A stretch of DNA of 30,685 nt. Origin: an uncultured Barnesiella sp. (GTDB taxonomy: Bacteria > Bacteroidota > Bacteroidia > Bacteroidales > Barnesiellaceae_A). The notes under the pieces are model-generated. The model was given only the letters and a program-made list of their open reading frames with translations. It ran no database searches and was not told where the DNA came from. The stretch's first letter is position 1. The number at the start of each line of letters is the position of its first letter. A program made the translations under genes and the position numbers. Of this stretch, positions 1-7,994 are shown one piece after another. The DNA lies in the NCBI GenBank assembly GCA_904502265.1, contig CAJGDT010000002.1, forward strand, positions 1 to 30,685, given 5' to 3'.

Positions 1-491
1 AAAGAAAAATAATTATCGACAGTATAGAAACCACTACATTGAATGGTAAGGAGCGCAATGTTTACTATGTAGATTATGGATATGATACAGATGTGTGGAT
101 TGAAGGTATTGGTCCTATACATTCTTTTTTATTTTGCGAAGTAATAAGATGGGGTGGTAGCGGATATAGTTACTTCCATTATTACTACGACAATAGCACG
201 CAATATGTATATCCTGAAGATCGTGAAGTATTAGACTTCAGTGCTGTTCACTCCCTGCAAGCCGAAGCCCACACCCTCACCCTGCATCGCAATGGCAATG
301 CGCTGATGGCTGTATTCCCTACAGCGTCGGCAGGCGAGTCTATCACGCTCTACGACACTACAGGTCGTGTGGTAGCAACACAAACCGTGCAACAAGGTGC
401 TACAACAGCTACTATAGATATAACAGCACTCCCGGCCGGAGTATACATAGCCCACCTCAATAGCGGTGCAACAGCCAAGGTGGTGCTATAA
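1..491 (+). CDS. C-terminal fragment of a T9SS-exported surface/secreted protein
   Basis: The reading frame is open from base 3 to the TAA at 489-491, with no upstream stop, so the gene starts outside the window; 162 residues are visible. The first part contains the motif DVWIEGIG, a module I recognise from many secreted Bacteroidetes proteins just before the sorting signal. The last roughly 75 residues (from about base 250) form a type A T9SS C-terminal domain: ITLYDTTGRVV, then ITALPAGVYI and a final AKVVL. Such domains route a Sec-exported protein through the type IX machine, after which the tail is cleaved and the cargo is released or attached to surface lipopolysaccharide. The catalytic or binding part of the protein lies outside the window, so its function cannot be stated. 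An internal TTG or ATG start is possible on paper but would remove the export signal. Confidence 0.85.
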   Translation, partial: RKIIIDSIETTTLNGKERNVYYVDYGYDTDVWIEGIGPIHSFLFCEVIRWGGSGYSYFHYYYDNSTQYVYPEDREVLDFSAVHSLQAEAHTLTLHRNGNALMAVFPTASAGESITLYDTTGRVVATQTVQQGATTATIDITALPAGVYIAHLNSGATAKVVL

Positions 492-543
492 AGAAGTAAA
501 ATCTTCAGTTGTAATAACTGCGAACATATACAAAAAACGTTGA

Positions 544-590
544 TAAGGAGTATTGCCTTGGATAGCATATCCCCAGGGCAATACTCCTTA
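544..590. terminator. Strong inverted repeat downstream of the T9SS gene
   Basis: Arms 544-561 and 573-590 pair over 18 positions with a single G-U wobble and an 11-nt loop (562-572). It follows the T9SS gene by about 50 nt. There is no T-run on either side, so it may be a terminator of non-canonical type, an mRNA-stabilising 3' structure or something else. Confidence 0.5.
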
Positions 591-791
591 TATATGGGGG
601 GAGCTGTCCCCCTCGTTACATGCTCATCGCTCCACAGCATACATAATGCTAAATACAATAAAAATATAGCCGCGCTATTAAAAACTACATTTATATATAT
701 TTATACTTCTTATAAAGAAGTATGCTCTCATTGAGAAGTATCTATTTTAATAAAAAAACATTAAGAGGTTTTTTTGCACTGATTTTTTGTC

Positions 792-799
792 TAATTTTG
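792..799 (+). promoter_or_regulatory. -7 promoter element of topA
   Basis: TAATTTTG matches the Bacteroidetes primary-sigma -7 consensus TAnnTTTG and lies 39 nt before the topA ATG. A TTTG at 773-776 is a possible -33 element, but the 15-nt spacing is shorter than the usual 19-20. Confidence 0.55.
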
Positions 800-838
800 C
801 AGGCAATTTTGTGAATAACCTCGTACTCCATTTTACGT

Positions 839-3178
839 ATGCAGAAAAATTTAGTTATAGTAGAGTCTCCTGCCAAAGCCAAAACGATAGAAAAGTTCTT
901 GGGAAAGGATTACAAAGTGCTATCGAGCTACGGCCACATACGCGACTTGAAGAAGAAAGTATTCAGTATAGATATAGACAATAGCTATACACCCATATAC
1001 GAAATACCCGCAGACAAGAAAAAACTTGTAGACACCTTGCGCGAAGAGGCCGCCAATGCAGAGACTGTATGGTTGGCATCCGATGAGGACCGCGAGGGAG
1101 AGGCTATTGCTTGGCACCTTGCCGAGGTACTCAACTTGGATCCCACCAAGACCAAGCGTATCGTATTTCATGAGATTACCAAGAATGCCATTCTTGAGGC
1201 TATACAAAATCCTCGTACAATAGACATTGCTCGCGTAGATGCTCAACAAGCACGTCGCGTGCTCGACCGTATTGTAGGTTTTCAGCTCTCGCCCGTATTG
1301 TGGAAGAAAGTGAAACCCGCACTATCGGCAGGTCGCGTACAATCGGTAGCTGTACGCCTCATTGTAGAGCGTGAACGTGAAATAGAGGAGTTCCAGAGCG
1401 AAGCCTCATATCGTGTAATGGCCGAGTTTACCACTCCCAACAACGACACCAAGTTCAAGGCCGAGCTCAACCACCGCTTCAAGACCGAACAAGAGGTGAA
1501 CGACTTCCTTGCAGCTTGCAACGGTGCCGACTATACCATTGAAGAGGTATCGGTGAAGCCTGCCCGCAAAGTACCGGCACCCCCCTTCACAACCTCAACA
1601 TTGCAACAAGAAGCCGCTCGCAAACTCGGATTTTCGGTGGCTCAAACCATGTCGGTGGCTCAACGCCTCTACGAGAGCGGACACATCACCTACATGCGTA
1701 CCGACTCGGTAAACCTCTCATCGCTCTGTATCAACACTACTCGTGATGAAATTCTCGAGACATTGGGCGACAAATATCTGCACATACGCAAATATCCCAA
1801 TAAGAGCAAGGGCGCACAAGAGGCACATGAGGCCATTCGTCCTACTTTCATATCAAATCATGCCATCGAAGGCAATCGCCAAGAGCAACGCCTCTATGAG
1901 TTGATATGGAAGCGTACCATCGCTTCACAAATGAGCGATGCTGAAATCGAAAAGACCACTATCACAATAAATATTTCAAACCGCAACGAGCAGTTTATTG
2001 CTACCGGCGAGGTTATTACCTTCGATGGTTTCTTGAAGATATATCTCGAAAGCAACGACGACGAGAACGAAAGCGAGATGAGCGACATGTTGCCCACCAT
2101 GACACAAGGTGAGCACCCCACTTGCCACAGCATCACTGCAACAGAGCGTTACACTCAGCACCCACCTCGCTACACAGAGGCAAGCCTCGTGCGTAAACTT
2201 GAGGAGTTGGGTATTGGCCGACCTTCGACCTATGCGCCCACAATCTCAACCATTCAACAACGCGAGTATGTAGAGAAAGGCGATCGTCAAGGCGTGGAGC
2301 GCATGTACAACATCATATCACTCTCGAAGGGCAAGGTGACACAATGCACCAAGAAAGAGATAGCCGGTGCCGAAAAGAGCAAGTTGTTGCCTACCGACAT
2401 AGGTGTTGTCGTAAACGACTTCCTTACCGAATACTTCCCCAACATTCTCAACTACAACTTTACAGCCAATGTAGAGGAGAAATTTGACGATATCGCCGAT
2501 GGCAAGATCGATTGGGTGTCGGTAATAGATAGTTTCTACACCGACTTCCGCCCCACTATCGAGGCAGCCAACTCATTGCGATTGGAGCACAAAGTTGGTG
2601 AGCGTATGTTGGGTAACGACCCCAAGACCGGTCGTCCCGTATCGGTAAAAATTGGTCGTTTTGGTCCTATAGTACAAATAGGCTTGCCCAATGACGACGA
2701 CAAGCCCATTTTCGCATCGTTGCTCAAAGAGCAATCGATGAACAGCATCACCCTCGAAGAGGCGCTCAAACTCTTTGAATTGCCTCGCACATTGGGCGAC
2801 TTTGAAGAAAAAACCGTCGTAGTAAATAATGGTAAGTTTGGTCCCTACATTCGCCACGACAACAAGTTTATATCTATCCCCAAGACCTATACACCTCAAG
2901 GAATAACCCTTGAAGAGGCCATTGAGGTAATAGAGAAAAAACGCGAAGATGACAATAATCGCCTTATTAAGCGATATGACGAGGATGCCAACCTTGAGGT
3001 ACTCAATGGTCGCTATGGTGCATACATTGCTTACAAGAAGAAAAACTACAAGCTACCCAAAGGCACCGATGCACACAGCCTCAGCTACACCGACTGCTTG
3101 CACATCATCGAAAGTGCCGATAAGGAAGACACTTCGGGCAAGCGCACTACTCGTAAGGCCACTGCCAAGAAAAAATAA
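839..3178 (+). CDS. topA: DNA topoisomerase I (type IA)
   Basis: This 779-residue enzyme relaxes negative supercoils by cutting and rejoining one strand through a 5'-phosphotyrosine link. The Toprim domain opens the protein: IVESPAKAKTIEKFLG (Glu9) and the acidic motif SDEDREGEAIAWHL (Asp82, Asp84, Glu86). The catalytic tyrosine is Tyr285 in GHITYMRTDS. The motif GIGRPSTYAPTI of the type IA core is also present. The C-terminal third has three Toprim-C-like repeats (KIGRFGPIVQIG, NNGKFGPYIRHD, LNGRYGAYIAYK) and a lysine-rich tail. No CxxC pairs are present, so the zinc ribbons of the E. coli enzyme are absent. The ATG at 839 places the Toprim strand at the very N-terminus as expected. It appears to be monocistronic, between its own -7 element and a terminator. 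Confidence 0.97.
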   Translation: MQKNLVIVESPAKAKTIEKFLGKDYKVLSSYGHIRDLKKKVFSIDIDNSYTPIYEIPADKKKLVDTLREEAANAETVWLASDEDREGEAIAWHLAEVLNLDPTKTKRIVFHEITKNAILEAIQNPRTIDIARVDAQQARRVLDRIVGFQLSPVLWKKVKPALSAGRVQSVAVRLIVEREREIEEFQSEASYRVMAEFTTPNNDTKFKAELNHRFKTEQEVNDFLAACNGADYTIEEVSVKPARKVPAPPFTTSTLQQEAARKLGFSVAQTMSVAQRLYESGHITYMRTDSVNLSSLCINTTRDEILETLGDKYLHIRKYPNKSKGAQEAHEAIRPTFISNHAIEGNRQEQRLYELIWKRTIASQMSDAEIEKTTITINISNRNEQFIATGEVITFDGFLKIYLESNDDENESEMSDMLPTMTQGEHPTCHSITATERYTQHPPRYTEASLVRKLEELGIGRPSTYAPTISTIQQREYVEKGDRQGVERMYNIISLSKGKVTQCTKKEIAGAEKSKLLPTDIGVVVNDFLTEYFPNILNYNFTANVEEKFDDIADGKIDWVSVIDSFYTDFRPTIEAANSLRLEHKVGERMLGNDPKTGRPVSVKIGRFGPIVQIGLPNDDDKPIFASLLKEQSMNSITLEEALKLFELPRTLGDFEEKTVVVNNGKFGPYIRHDNKFISIPKTYTPQGITLEEAIEVIEKKREDDNNRLIKRYDEDANLEVLNGRYGAYIAYKKKNYKLPKGTDAHSLSYTDCLHIIESADKEDTSGKRTTRKATAKKK

Positions 3179-3203
3179 GCACTCTATCACAATCTTATAA
3201 CTT

Positions 3204-3248
3204 AACACCCACCGTTCTACATCGATCGGTGGGTGTTGTAATTTTTTT
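3204..3248 (+). terminator. Rho-independent terminator of topA
   Basis: Perfect 11-bp stem, arms 3204-3214 (AACACCCACCG) and 3227-3237, 12-nt loop, followed by GTAA and a run of seven T. It starts 25 nt after the topA stop codon. Confidence 0.9.
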
Positions 3249-3278
3249 GCATTTAACAACTATGTTGTAAAAATATAT

Positions 3279-3286
3279 TATCTTTG
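3279..3286 (+). promoter_or_regulatory. -7 promoter element for the GNAT-like/SulP pair
   Basis: TATCTTTG matches TAnnTTTG and lies 28 nt before the ATG at 3315. No TTTG at the expected -33 distance was found. Confidence 0.55.
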
Positions 3287-3314
3287 CAAGCACAAACATT
3301 TAGCAAACAATACT

Positions 3315-4457
3315 ATGAGTCAATCTAAACCCATTCACATTGTAGAAGTATCGGGTAAAAGAGCCCTTAATAAGTTCGCAACTTTCCCCACCGACCATTT
3401 GTATAAAGACCATCCCTACTATGTACCCAGCTTGGTAGCCGATGTTGTAGGCACATTCAATCCCAAAGAAAATCCCGCCTACGATTTCTGCGAGAGTATT
3501 TGCTACATGGCCTATATAGATGGTAAGCCCGTAGGCCGTATAGCCGGTATCATCAACCACCTCCTGAATGAGCGTACTGGACACAAAGAGGCTCGATTTG
3601 GTTTCGTAGACTTTATAGACAACAAAGAGGTGAGCTCTACCCTCTTCCGTTTTGTAGAAGAGTGGGCACGCAAGAAAGGTATGACCTCAATGCACGGTCC
3701 TCTTGGATTCTCTGATATGGACCCCGAAGGCTTGCTCGTAGAGGGCTTTGACCAAATGGGCACATCGGTGACTATCTATAACCACCCCTACTATGTAGAG
3801 CACATCGAGGGTATGGGTTATGAGAAAGAGAGCGACTGGGTAGAGTTCAAGATACAAATTCCCAAAGAGATCCCCGAGAAGCACATGCGTATTGCCGAGA
3901 TTGTAAAACGCAAATACAACTTGCGCGTACTCAAATATACCGATGCCAACAAGCTCATCAAGGACTACGGACAAAAGATTTTTAATCTTATCAACGTAGC
4001 TTACGACCAATTGTATGGCTATTGCCCCCTATCACAACGTCAGATTGACTACTACATCAAGATGTACATCCCCATGATACGCCTTGAGAATGTACCCCTT
4101 ATCGTTGACGAGAACGACGAGTTGATAGGTGTGGGTATTACACTCCCCTCGTTGGTAAAAGCATTGCGAAAGTCACGTGGTCGCATGTTCCCCTTCGGCT
4201 TCATCCACTTGCTCAAGGCTCTCAAGTGCCACAACGATGTGGTAGAAATGTTGCTCGTAGCTGTACGCCCCGACTACCAAAGCAAGGGAGTAAACGCACT
4301 GCTCTTTGCCGACCTTATCCCTGTATTCAACAACAACGGATATACATACGCCGAGAGTAACCCTGAACTCGAGGACAACAACAAGGTACAAGCTCAATGG
4401 CAATACTTCGATCGCGAGCAACACCGTCGTCGTAGAGCATACTGCAAGAAACTATAA
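3315..4457 (+). CDS. GNAT-fold N-acetyltransferase-like protein
   Basis: A 380-residue soluble protein without signal peptide or membrane segments. The C-terminal part has the features of a GNAT acyl-CoA-binding fold: VEMLLVAVRPDYQSKGVN (beta4 and the pyrophosphate loop, about residues 311-328), a helix, then GYTYAESNPELEDN. The N-terminal half (KPVGRIAGIINH, FGFVDFIDNKE, MHGPLGFSDMDPEG) resembles a second, degenerate GNAT-like half that I associate with a conserved Bacteroidetes family. The acceptor substrate is unknown. The SulP gene starts 35 nt downstream with no visible terminator or -7 element between, so the two are probably one transcript. The ATG at 3315 fits the -7 element. The GNAT assignment is fairly secure; any more specific name would be a guess. 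Confidence 0.8.
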   Translation: MSQSKPIHIVEVSGKRALNKFATFPTDHLYKDHPYYVPSLVADVVGTFNPKENPAYDFCESICYMAYIDGKPVGRIAGIINHLLNERTGHKEARFGFVDFIDNKEVSSTLFRFVEEWARKKGMTSMHGPLGFSDMDPEGLLVEGFDQMGTSVTIYNHPYYVEHIEGMGYEKESDWVEFKIQIPKEIPEKHMRIAEIVKRKYNLRVLKYTDANKLIKDYGQKIFNLINVAYDQLYGYCPLSQRQIDYYIKMYIPMIRLENVPLIVDENDELIGVGITLPSLVKALRKSRGRMFPFGFIHLLKALKCHNDVVEMLLVAVRPDYQSKGVNALLFADLIPVFNNNGYTYAESNPELEDNNKVQAQWQYFDREQHRRRRAYCKKL

Positions 4458-4492
4458 TTGACATAATAATCTAATACTACAAACTCGAGTTT

Positions 4493-6196
4493 ATGCAAAT
4501 AAATCTTGATTTTCTCAAAAACGGCTTCGACTTCCAACCGAAGCTGTTTTCTATGTTGCGCGACTACAACCGTCAGCGCTTCATGAAAGACCTCATGGCC
4601 GGTATCATCGTAGGTATCGTAGCATTGCCCTTGGCCATTGCCTTTGGTATCGCCTCGGGTGTAAGCCCCGAAAAAGGTCTTATCACTGCCATCATCGGTG
4701 GCTTCCTCGTATCGTTCTTGGGTGGTAACAGCGTGCAAATTGGTGGTCCTACCGGTGCATTCATCGTTATCGTATATGGTATCATCGAAACCTATGGTCT
4801 CGAAGGACTCGCCATTGCCACATTCTTGGCCGGTCTTATGTTGGTGCTCATGGGTGTGTTTAAGCTGGGAACTATCATCAAGTTCATCCCCTATCCTATT
4901 GTAGTGGGCTTTACAAGTGGTATCGCACTCACCATCTTTGCCACACAGGTCAAAGATCTCTTCGGCCTCACCATGGAGAACGTACCCGCCGATTTTGTAT
5001 CGAAATGGATTGCCTACTTTGGTGCATTCGACACAATCAACTGGGTGTCGACAGCCGTAGGTATAGGTAGCGTAGTGCTCATTGCCCTCTCGCCCCGCAT
5101 TTCCAAGAAAATACCCGGCTCATTGTTGGCCATTATCATCATGACAGTTTTGGTGTACTTGTGTCGTGAGGTATTCCACCTCGAGGCATTTGCCAACGTT
5201 GAAACTATTGGCAACCGCTTTGAGATAAGCGCCTCAATCCCTGCACCCACAGGCTTGGCTATTAACATGGAGTCTATCTCGGCTCTTATGTCACCTGCCT
5301 TTACTATCGCCATGCTTGGTGCTATTGAGTCGTTACTCTCGGCCACAGTAGCCGACGGTGTAACAGGCGACCGCACCAATAACAATACCGAGCTCATCGC
5401 GCAAGGTGCTGCCAACTTGGTAGTTCCTTTCTTCGGTGGTATACCTGTTACCGGTGCTATTGCCCGCACAATGACCAACATCAACAACGGCGGCCGCACT
5501 CCTATTGCCGGTATCATCCACGCTGTAGTATTGTTGCTCATCCTTCTCTTCCTCGCACCCCTCACCAAGCACATCCCCATGGCTTGCTTGGCCGGTGTAT
5601 TGGTTATGGTATCATACAACATGTTTGGTGTGCGCACCGTCAAGAGCATGTTTAAGAACCCCAAGAGCGACATCTCGGTACTCGTACTTACATTCTTGCT
5701 CACAGTACTCTTCAACCTCACTATCGCTATCGAGATAGGTTTGTTGCTTGCCATCGTACTCTTCTTGCGTCGTGTATCGGAGAGTGTCGACATTTCAGTA
5801 GCACGCGACCACCTCGACATTGCACAAGGTACCGAAACTGCTGTACATGAAGAGTTGGATATACCTCACGAAGTAGAGGTATACGAGATCAACGGTCCGT
5901 TCTTCTTTGGTGTGGCAACAAAGTTCGACGAGATGATGAACAACATCAAAGACAAGCCTCAAGTACGCATTATTCGTATGCGTCGTGTACCGTTTGTCGA
6001 CTCTACCGGTCTGCACAACCTTGAGAACCTTATCGCCAGCTCACGCAAAGAAGGTATCGACATTATCCTCTCGGGTGTAAGCGACAAGGTACACACTACA
6101 CTTGTCAATGCCGGTATCGATAAGGTGATTGGCGAAGATCACATCTTCGACCACATCAACAAGGCCCTCGATAAGGCTCGCACTATGATCAAATAA
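4493..6196 (+). CDS. SulP-family inorganic anion transporter with STAS domain
   Basis: A 567-residue inner-membrane protein. Residues about 35-425 form the SulP/SLC26 transport domain, with the motifs GGPTGAF (84-90) and AIESLLSA (277-284). Residues about 460-560 form a cytoplasmic STAS domain with VPFVDSTGLHNLENL (DST at 503-505). The length is normal for the bacterial family. Members carry sulfate, bicarbonate or dicarboxylates, usually by proton or sodium symport; sequence reading cannot choose among these. It follows the GNAT-like gene in the same direction. The ATG at 4493 places a short amphipathic stretch and the basic segment NRQRFMKD ahead of the first membrane helix, as is usual in this family. 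Confidence 0.92.
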   Translation: MQINLDFLKNGFDFQPKLFSMLRDYNRQRFMKDLMAGIIVGIVALPLAIAFGIASGVSPEKGLITAIIGGFLVSFLGGNSVQIGGPTGAFIVIVYGIIETYGLEGLAIATFLAGLMLVLMGVFKLGTIIKFIPYPIVVGFTSGIALTIFATQVKDLFGLTMENVPADFVSKWIAYFGAFDTINWVSTAVGIGSVVLIALSPRISKKIPGSLLAIIIMTVLVYLCREVFHLEAFANVETIGNRFEISASIPAPTGLAINMESISALMSPAFTIAMLGAIESLLSATVADGVTGDRTNNNTELIAQGAANLVVPFFGGIPVTGAIARTMTNINNGGRTPIAGIIHAVVLLLILLFLAPLTKHIPMACLAGVLVMVSYNMFGVRTVKSMFKNPKSDISVLVLTFLLTVLFNLTIAIEIGLLLAIVLFLRRVSESVDISVARDHLDIAQGTETAVHEELDIPHEVEVYEINGPFFFGVATKFDEMMNNIKDKPQVRIIRMRRVPFVDSTGLHNLENLIASSRKEGIDIILSGVSDKVHTTLVNAGIDKVIGEDHIFDHINKALDKARTMIK

Positions 6197-6218
6197 AATA
6201 CAAATACAACAAACCAAC

Positions 6219-6258
6219 AAAGGAGGTACACCTGTATAATTCGGTGTACCTCCTTTTT
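6219..6258. terminator. Terminator between the convergent SulP and beta-barrel genes
   Basis: Perfect 14-bp stem, arms 6219-6232 and 6243-6256, 10-nt loop, with five T (6254-6258) closing the right arm and running past it. It sits between two converging genes and may act on both strands, but the T-run favours the plus strand. Confidence 0.85.
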
Positions 6259-6280
6259 ATATCCTATTTATTATATAGTA

Positions 6281-7978
6281 TTAGAACTTGACGGCAACGC
6301 CTCCCATGATTTGTATGCCGGGGGCAGGAAGTCCGAAGTAGTAGTCGTGGCGGCGATTGAGCAAGTTGTTGCCATGCAACGATACCGATAACCAATCGAA
6401 TACTTGATAGGTAGCATAGAGTTGCAAGTTATGCACATCGGCCAACCTACCATAAATGCCATAATCGCGCTCGAGCTGCATATTGTAGTCAAGTTTTACG
6501 TCCAACTGCTTGAAAGGATGTACAGCAACACTCACATTGGCCTCCCAGCGAGGGCGATTGTAGGTTATCGCTTCGCCATTGTGTGTCCAGTAACGATAGG
6601 CTGCATCGGCCGAGAAGGTTACATATTCTGTTATATCGGCATTAACAGCCAATCCGGCCTTGATACATTGAGCATCTATAACATCCCATGCAATAGCCTG
6701 CGAAAATCCATCAACGCGCTGGAACAAAGCCTGATTGGCAATCTCATAACCACCAAAAAGAGTTACATAGAGTTCGGGTATAAAGCGCATACGGAAGCCC
6801 AACTCAGCATCGAGAGGCGAGTAGATTGAAGGAATAGATTGTGTCGGATCGAAATACAAACAATATTGCGATACATCTCCCCAACGATTGAGTTGCTTAC
6901 CACCACCAATGTTGGCATATAAAAAGTAGTTCTTGATAAACTCCCAATTGAAGCGCACATCGGGCGCAAAGTTAAATACATTACCATCACCACCGGAGAT
7001 ATCAATCTTTACACCGGCACGAAAACTTGCACAACCCTTGTTCCACGCCACATAGGGCAAGAGTCGCATCATAAAGATATGGCGTGTAAGGGTATTAGGA
7101 GGCAATACCGCGTCTACTTCATCGACAGGCGGCAAGTCCAAAAGCCCGTTGTATTGCAAGTATTCACCTTGAATATCACCACCGACACACCAACTATCGT
7201 TAAGCATTCGTTGGTACAAAATATCTATATAGGCATAGTGCTCACGCGTAGCATTAGGTGCATAGAGACCTGTGGCATTATCATAGAGTTGATATCCGGC
7301 CACGGCATGCCACTTTTCATAATCGTATTGCTGAGCCTCTCTATTATCTACTCGCAACTCTACATTAACATTATTGACTTGTTGCACCGGATGCTCTCCT
7401 ACTCCCATCATACCATAGTAGTTGAAATAGGCATAACGATAAGAAGCATTGAGCGCTGCGGTAATATTATTGTTAAAGACATGAGCATAAGTCAATCCCG
7501 CACGCACATCGTAAAAGGTTTGTTGTGTACCGGCCTCATCTTCCACCGGTAAGAAACTACTATTGATGGGCATCACACCATCTATCGATGTAAACTGTGC
7601 AGCAACTCCCAAACGATCGTTCTTGGTATCGAGTATGCGATATCCGGCATTGGCCGCCATAGCCATATACATACCCATGTCAAAGTTGGCATAACCTTTA
7701 TATCGTGACAACGCCTCTTGTTGCGGCACAGCATACGATATATCCACCTTTGTTGGTATAGTAGTAACATCGGCAGCAAAGACATCAGTCGCATAATTGA
7801 CAGTCTCGCGGTCGAATATAGGGGTAGTAATAGGAGGCATTGTATTGATTTTATTGGCCTCGCGCACCACAGGCGTAAAATTACGCAAGATTGTAACCTC
7901 GCGCTGTAATGTGTCATTTTCTTGAGCTTGCACCATCATGGCAAGGAGAGAAATGAAAATGAGAGCGTATCTTTTCAT
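6281..7978 (-). CDS. Outer-membrane beta-barrel protein (TonB-receptor-like)
   Basis: I take the ATG at 7978 (565 residues) because it begins a good signal peptide, MKRYALIFISLLAMMVQAQ; a TTG at 7990 would add four residues in front. After the signal peptide, a conserved-looking segment (VTILRNFTPVVREANKIN) precedes many alternating amphipathic strands rich in Tyr, Trp, Asn and Gly, ending with aromatic Phe (GGVAVKF), as barrel proteins do. A recognisable plug domain and TonB box are missing, so it may be annotated as a TonB-dependent receptor without being a complete one. The segment SVSLHGNNLLNRRHDYYF is typical of the last strands of TonB receptors. It follows the TPR gene by 16 nt and is probably the last gene of the U32-TPR-barrel operon. 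The ligand is unknown. Confidence 0.8.
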   Translation of the reverse strand: MKRYALIFISLLAMMVQAQENDTLQREVTILRNFTPVVREANKINTMPPITTPIFDRETVNYATDVFAADVTTIPTKVDISYAVPQQEALSRYKGYANFDMGMYMAMAANAGYRILDTKNDRLGVAAQFTSIDGVMPINSSFLPVEDEAGTQQTFYDVRAGLTYAHVFNNNITAALNASYRYAYFNYYGMMGVGEHPVQQVNNVNVELRVDNREAQQYDYEKWHAVAGYQLYDNATGLYAPNATREHYAYIDILYQRMLNDSWCVGGDIQGEYLQYNGLLDLPPVDEVDAVLPPNTLTRHIFMMRLLPYVAWNKGCASFRAGVKIDISGGDGNVFNFAPDVRFNWEFIKNYFLYANIGGGKQLNRWGDVSQYCLYFDPTQSIPSIYSPLDAELGFRMRFIPELYVTLFGGYEIANQALFQRVDGFSQAIAWDVIDAQCIKAGLAVNADITEYVTFSADAAYRYWTHNGEAITYNRPRWEANVSVAVHPFKQLDVKLDYNMQLERDYGIYGRLADVHNLQLYATYQVFDWLSVSLHGNNLLNRRHDYYFGLPAPGIQIMGGVAVKF

Positions 7979-7994
7979 ATTTTTGCGCAAAATA

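Larger units (their letters stand above)
492..838. other. Gene-free stretch with hairpins, leading into the topA promoter
   Basis: This AT-rich 347-nt interval holds no convincing gene. It contains a strong inverted repeat (544-590), a small GC hairpin with arms 597-602 and 607-612 (loop 603-606), a small inverted repeat 666-670/674-678, and a 9-bp perfect stem 703-711/715-723 whose right-arm sequence AGAAGTAT recurs at 734-741. The last 65 bases carry the topA promoter. Short ORFs here look like chance openings. Confidence 0.6.

Noticed and set aside
580..594. The 15-mer AATACTCCTTATATA occurs here and at 27872-27886
   Set aside because: A rough estimate gives about one such match by chance in a 30-kb AT-rich window, and the flanks do not match, so it is not reported as a repeat.
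540..734. 64-codon plus-strand ORF in the spacer before topA
   Set aside because: It runs through the hairpins, has low-complexity Tyr/Ile-rich sequence and no plausible start context.
787..984. 65-codon plus-strand ORF overlapping the topA start
   Set aside because: It begins inside the -7 promoter element and mostly overlaps topA in another frame.
5014..5820. 268-codon open frame on the minus strand opposite the SulP gene
   Set aside because: It lies wholly inside a clear SulP coding region and its translation has no domain character; it is a shadow of biased codon use.
7079..7552. 157-codon plus-strand ORF opposite the barrel gene
   Set aside because: It is antisense to a gene with signal peptide and barrel pattern, and its translation has no recognisable features.
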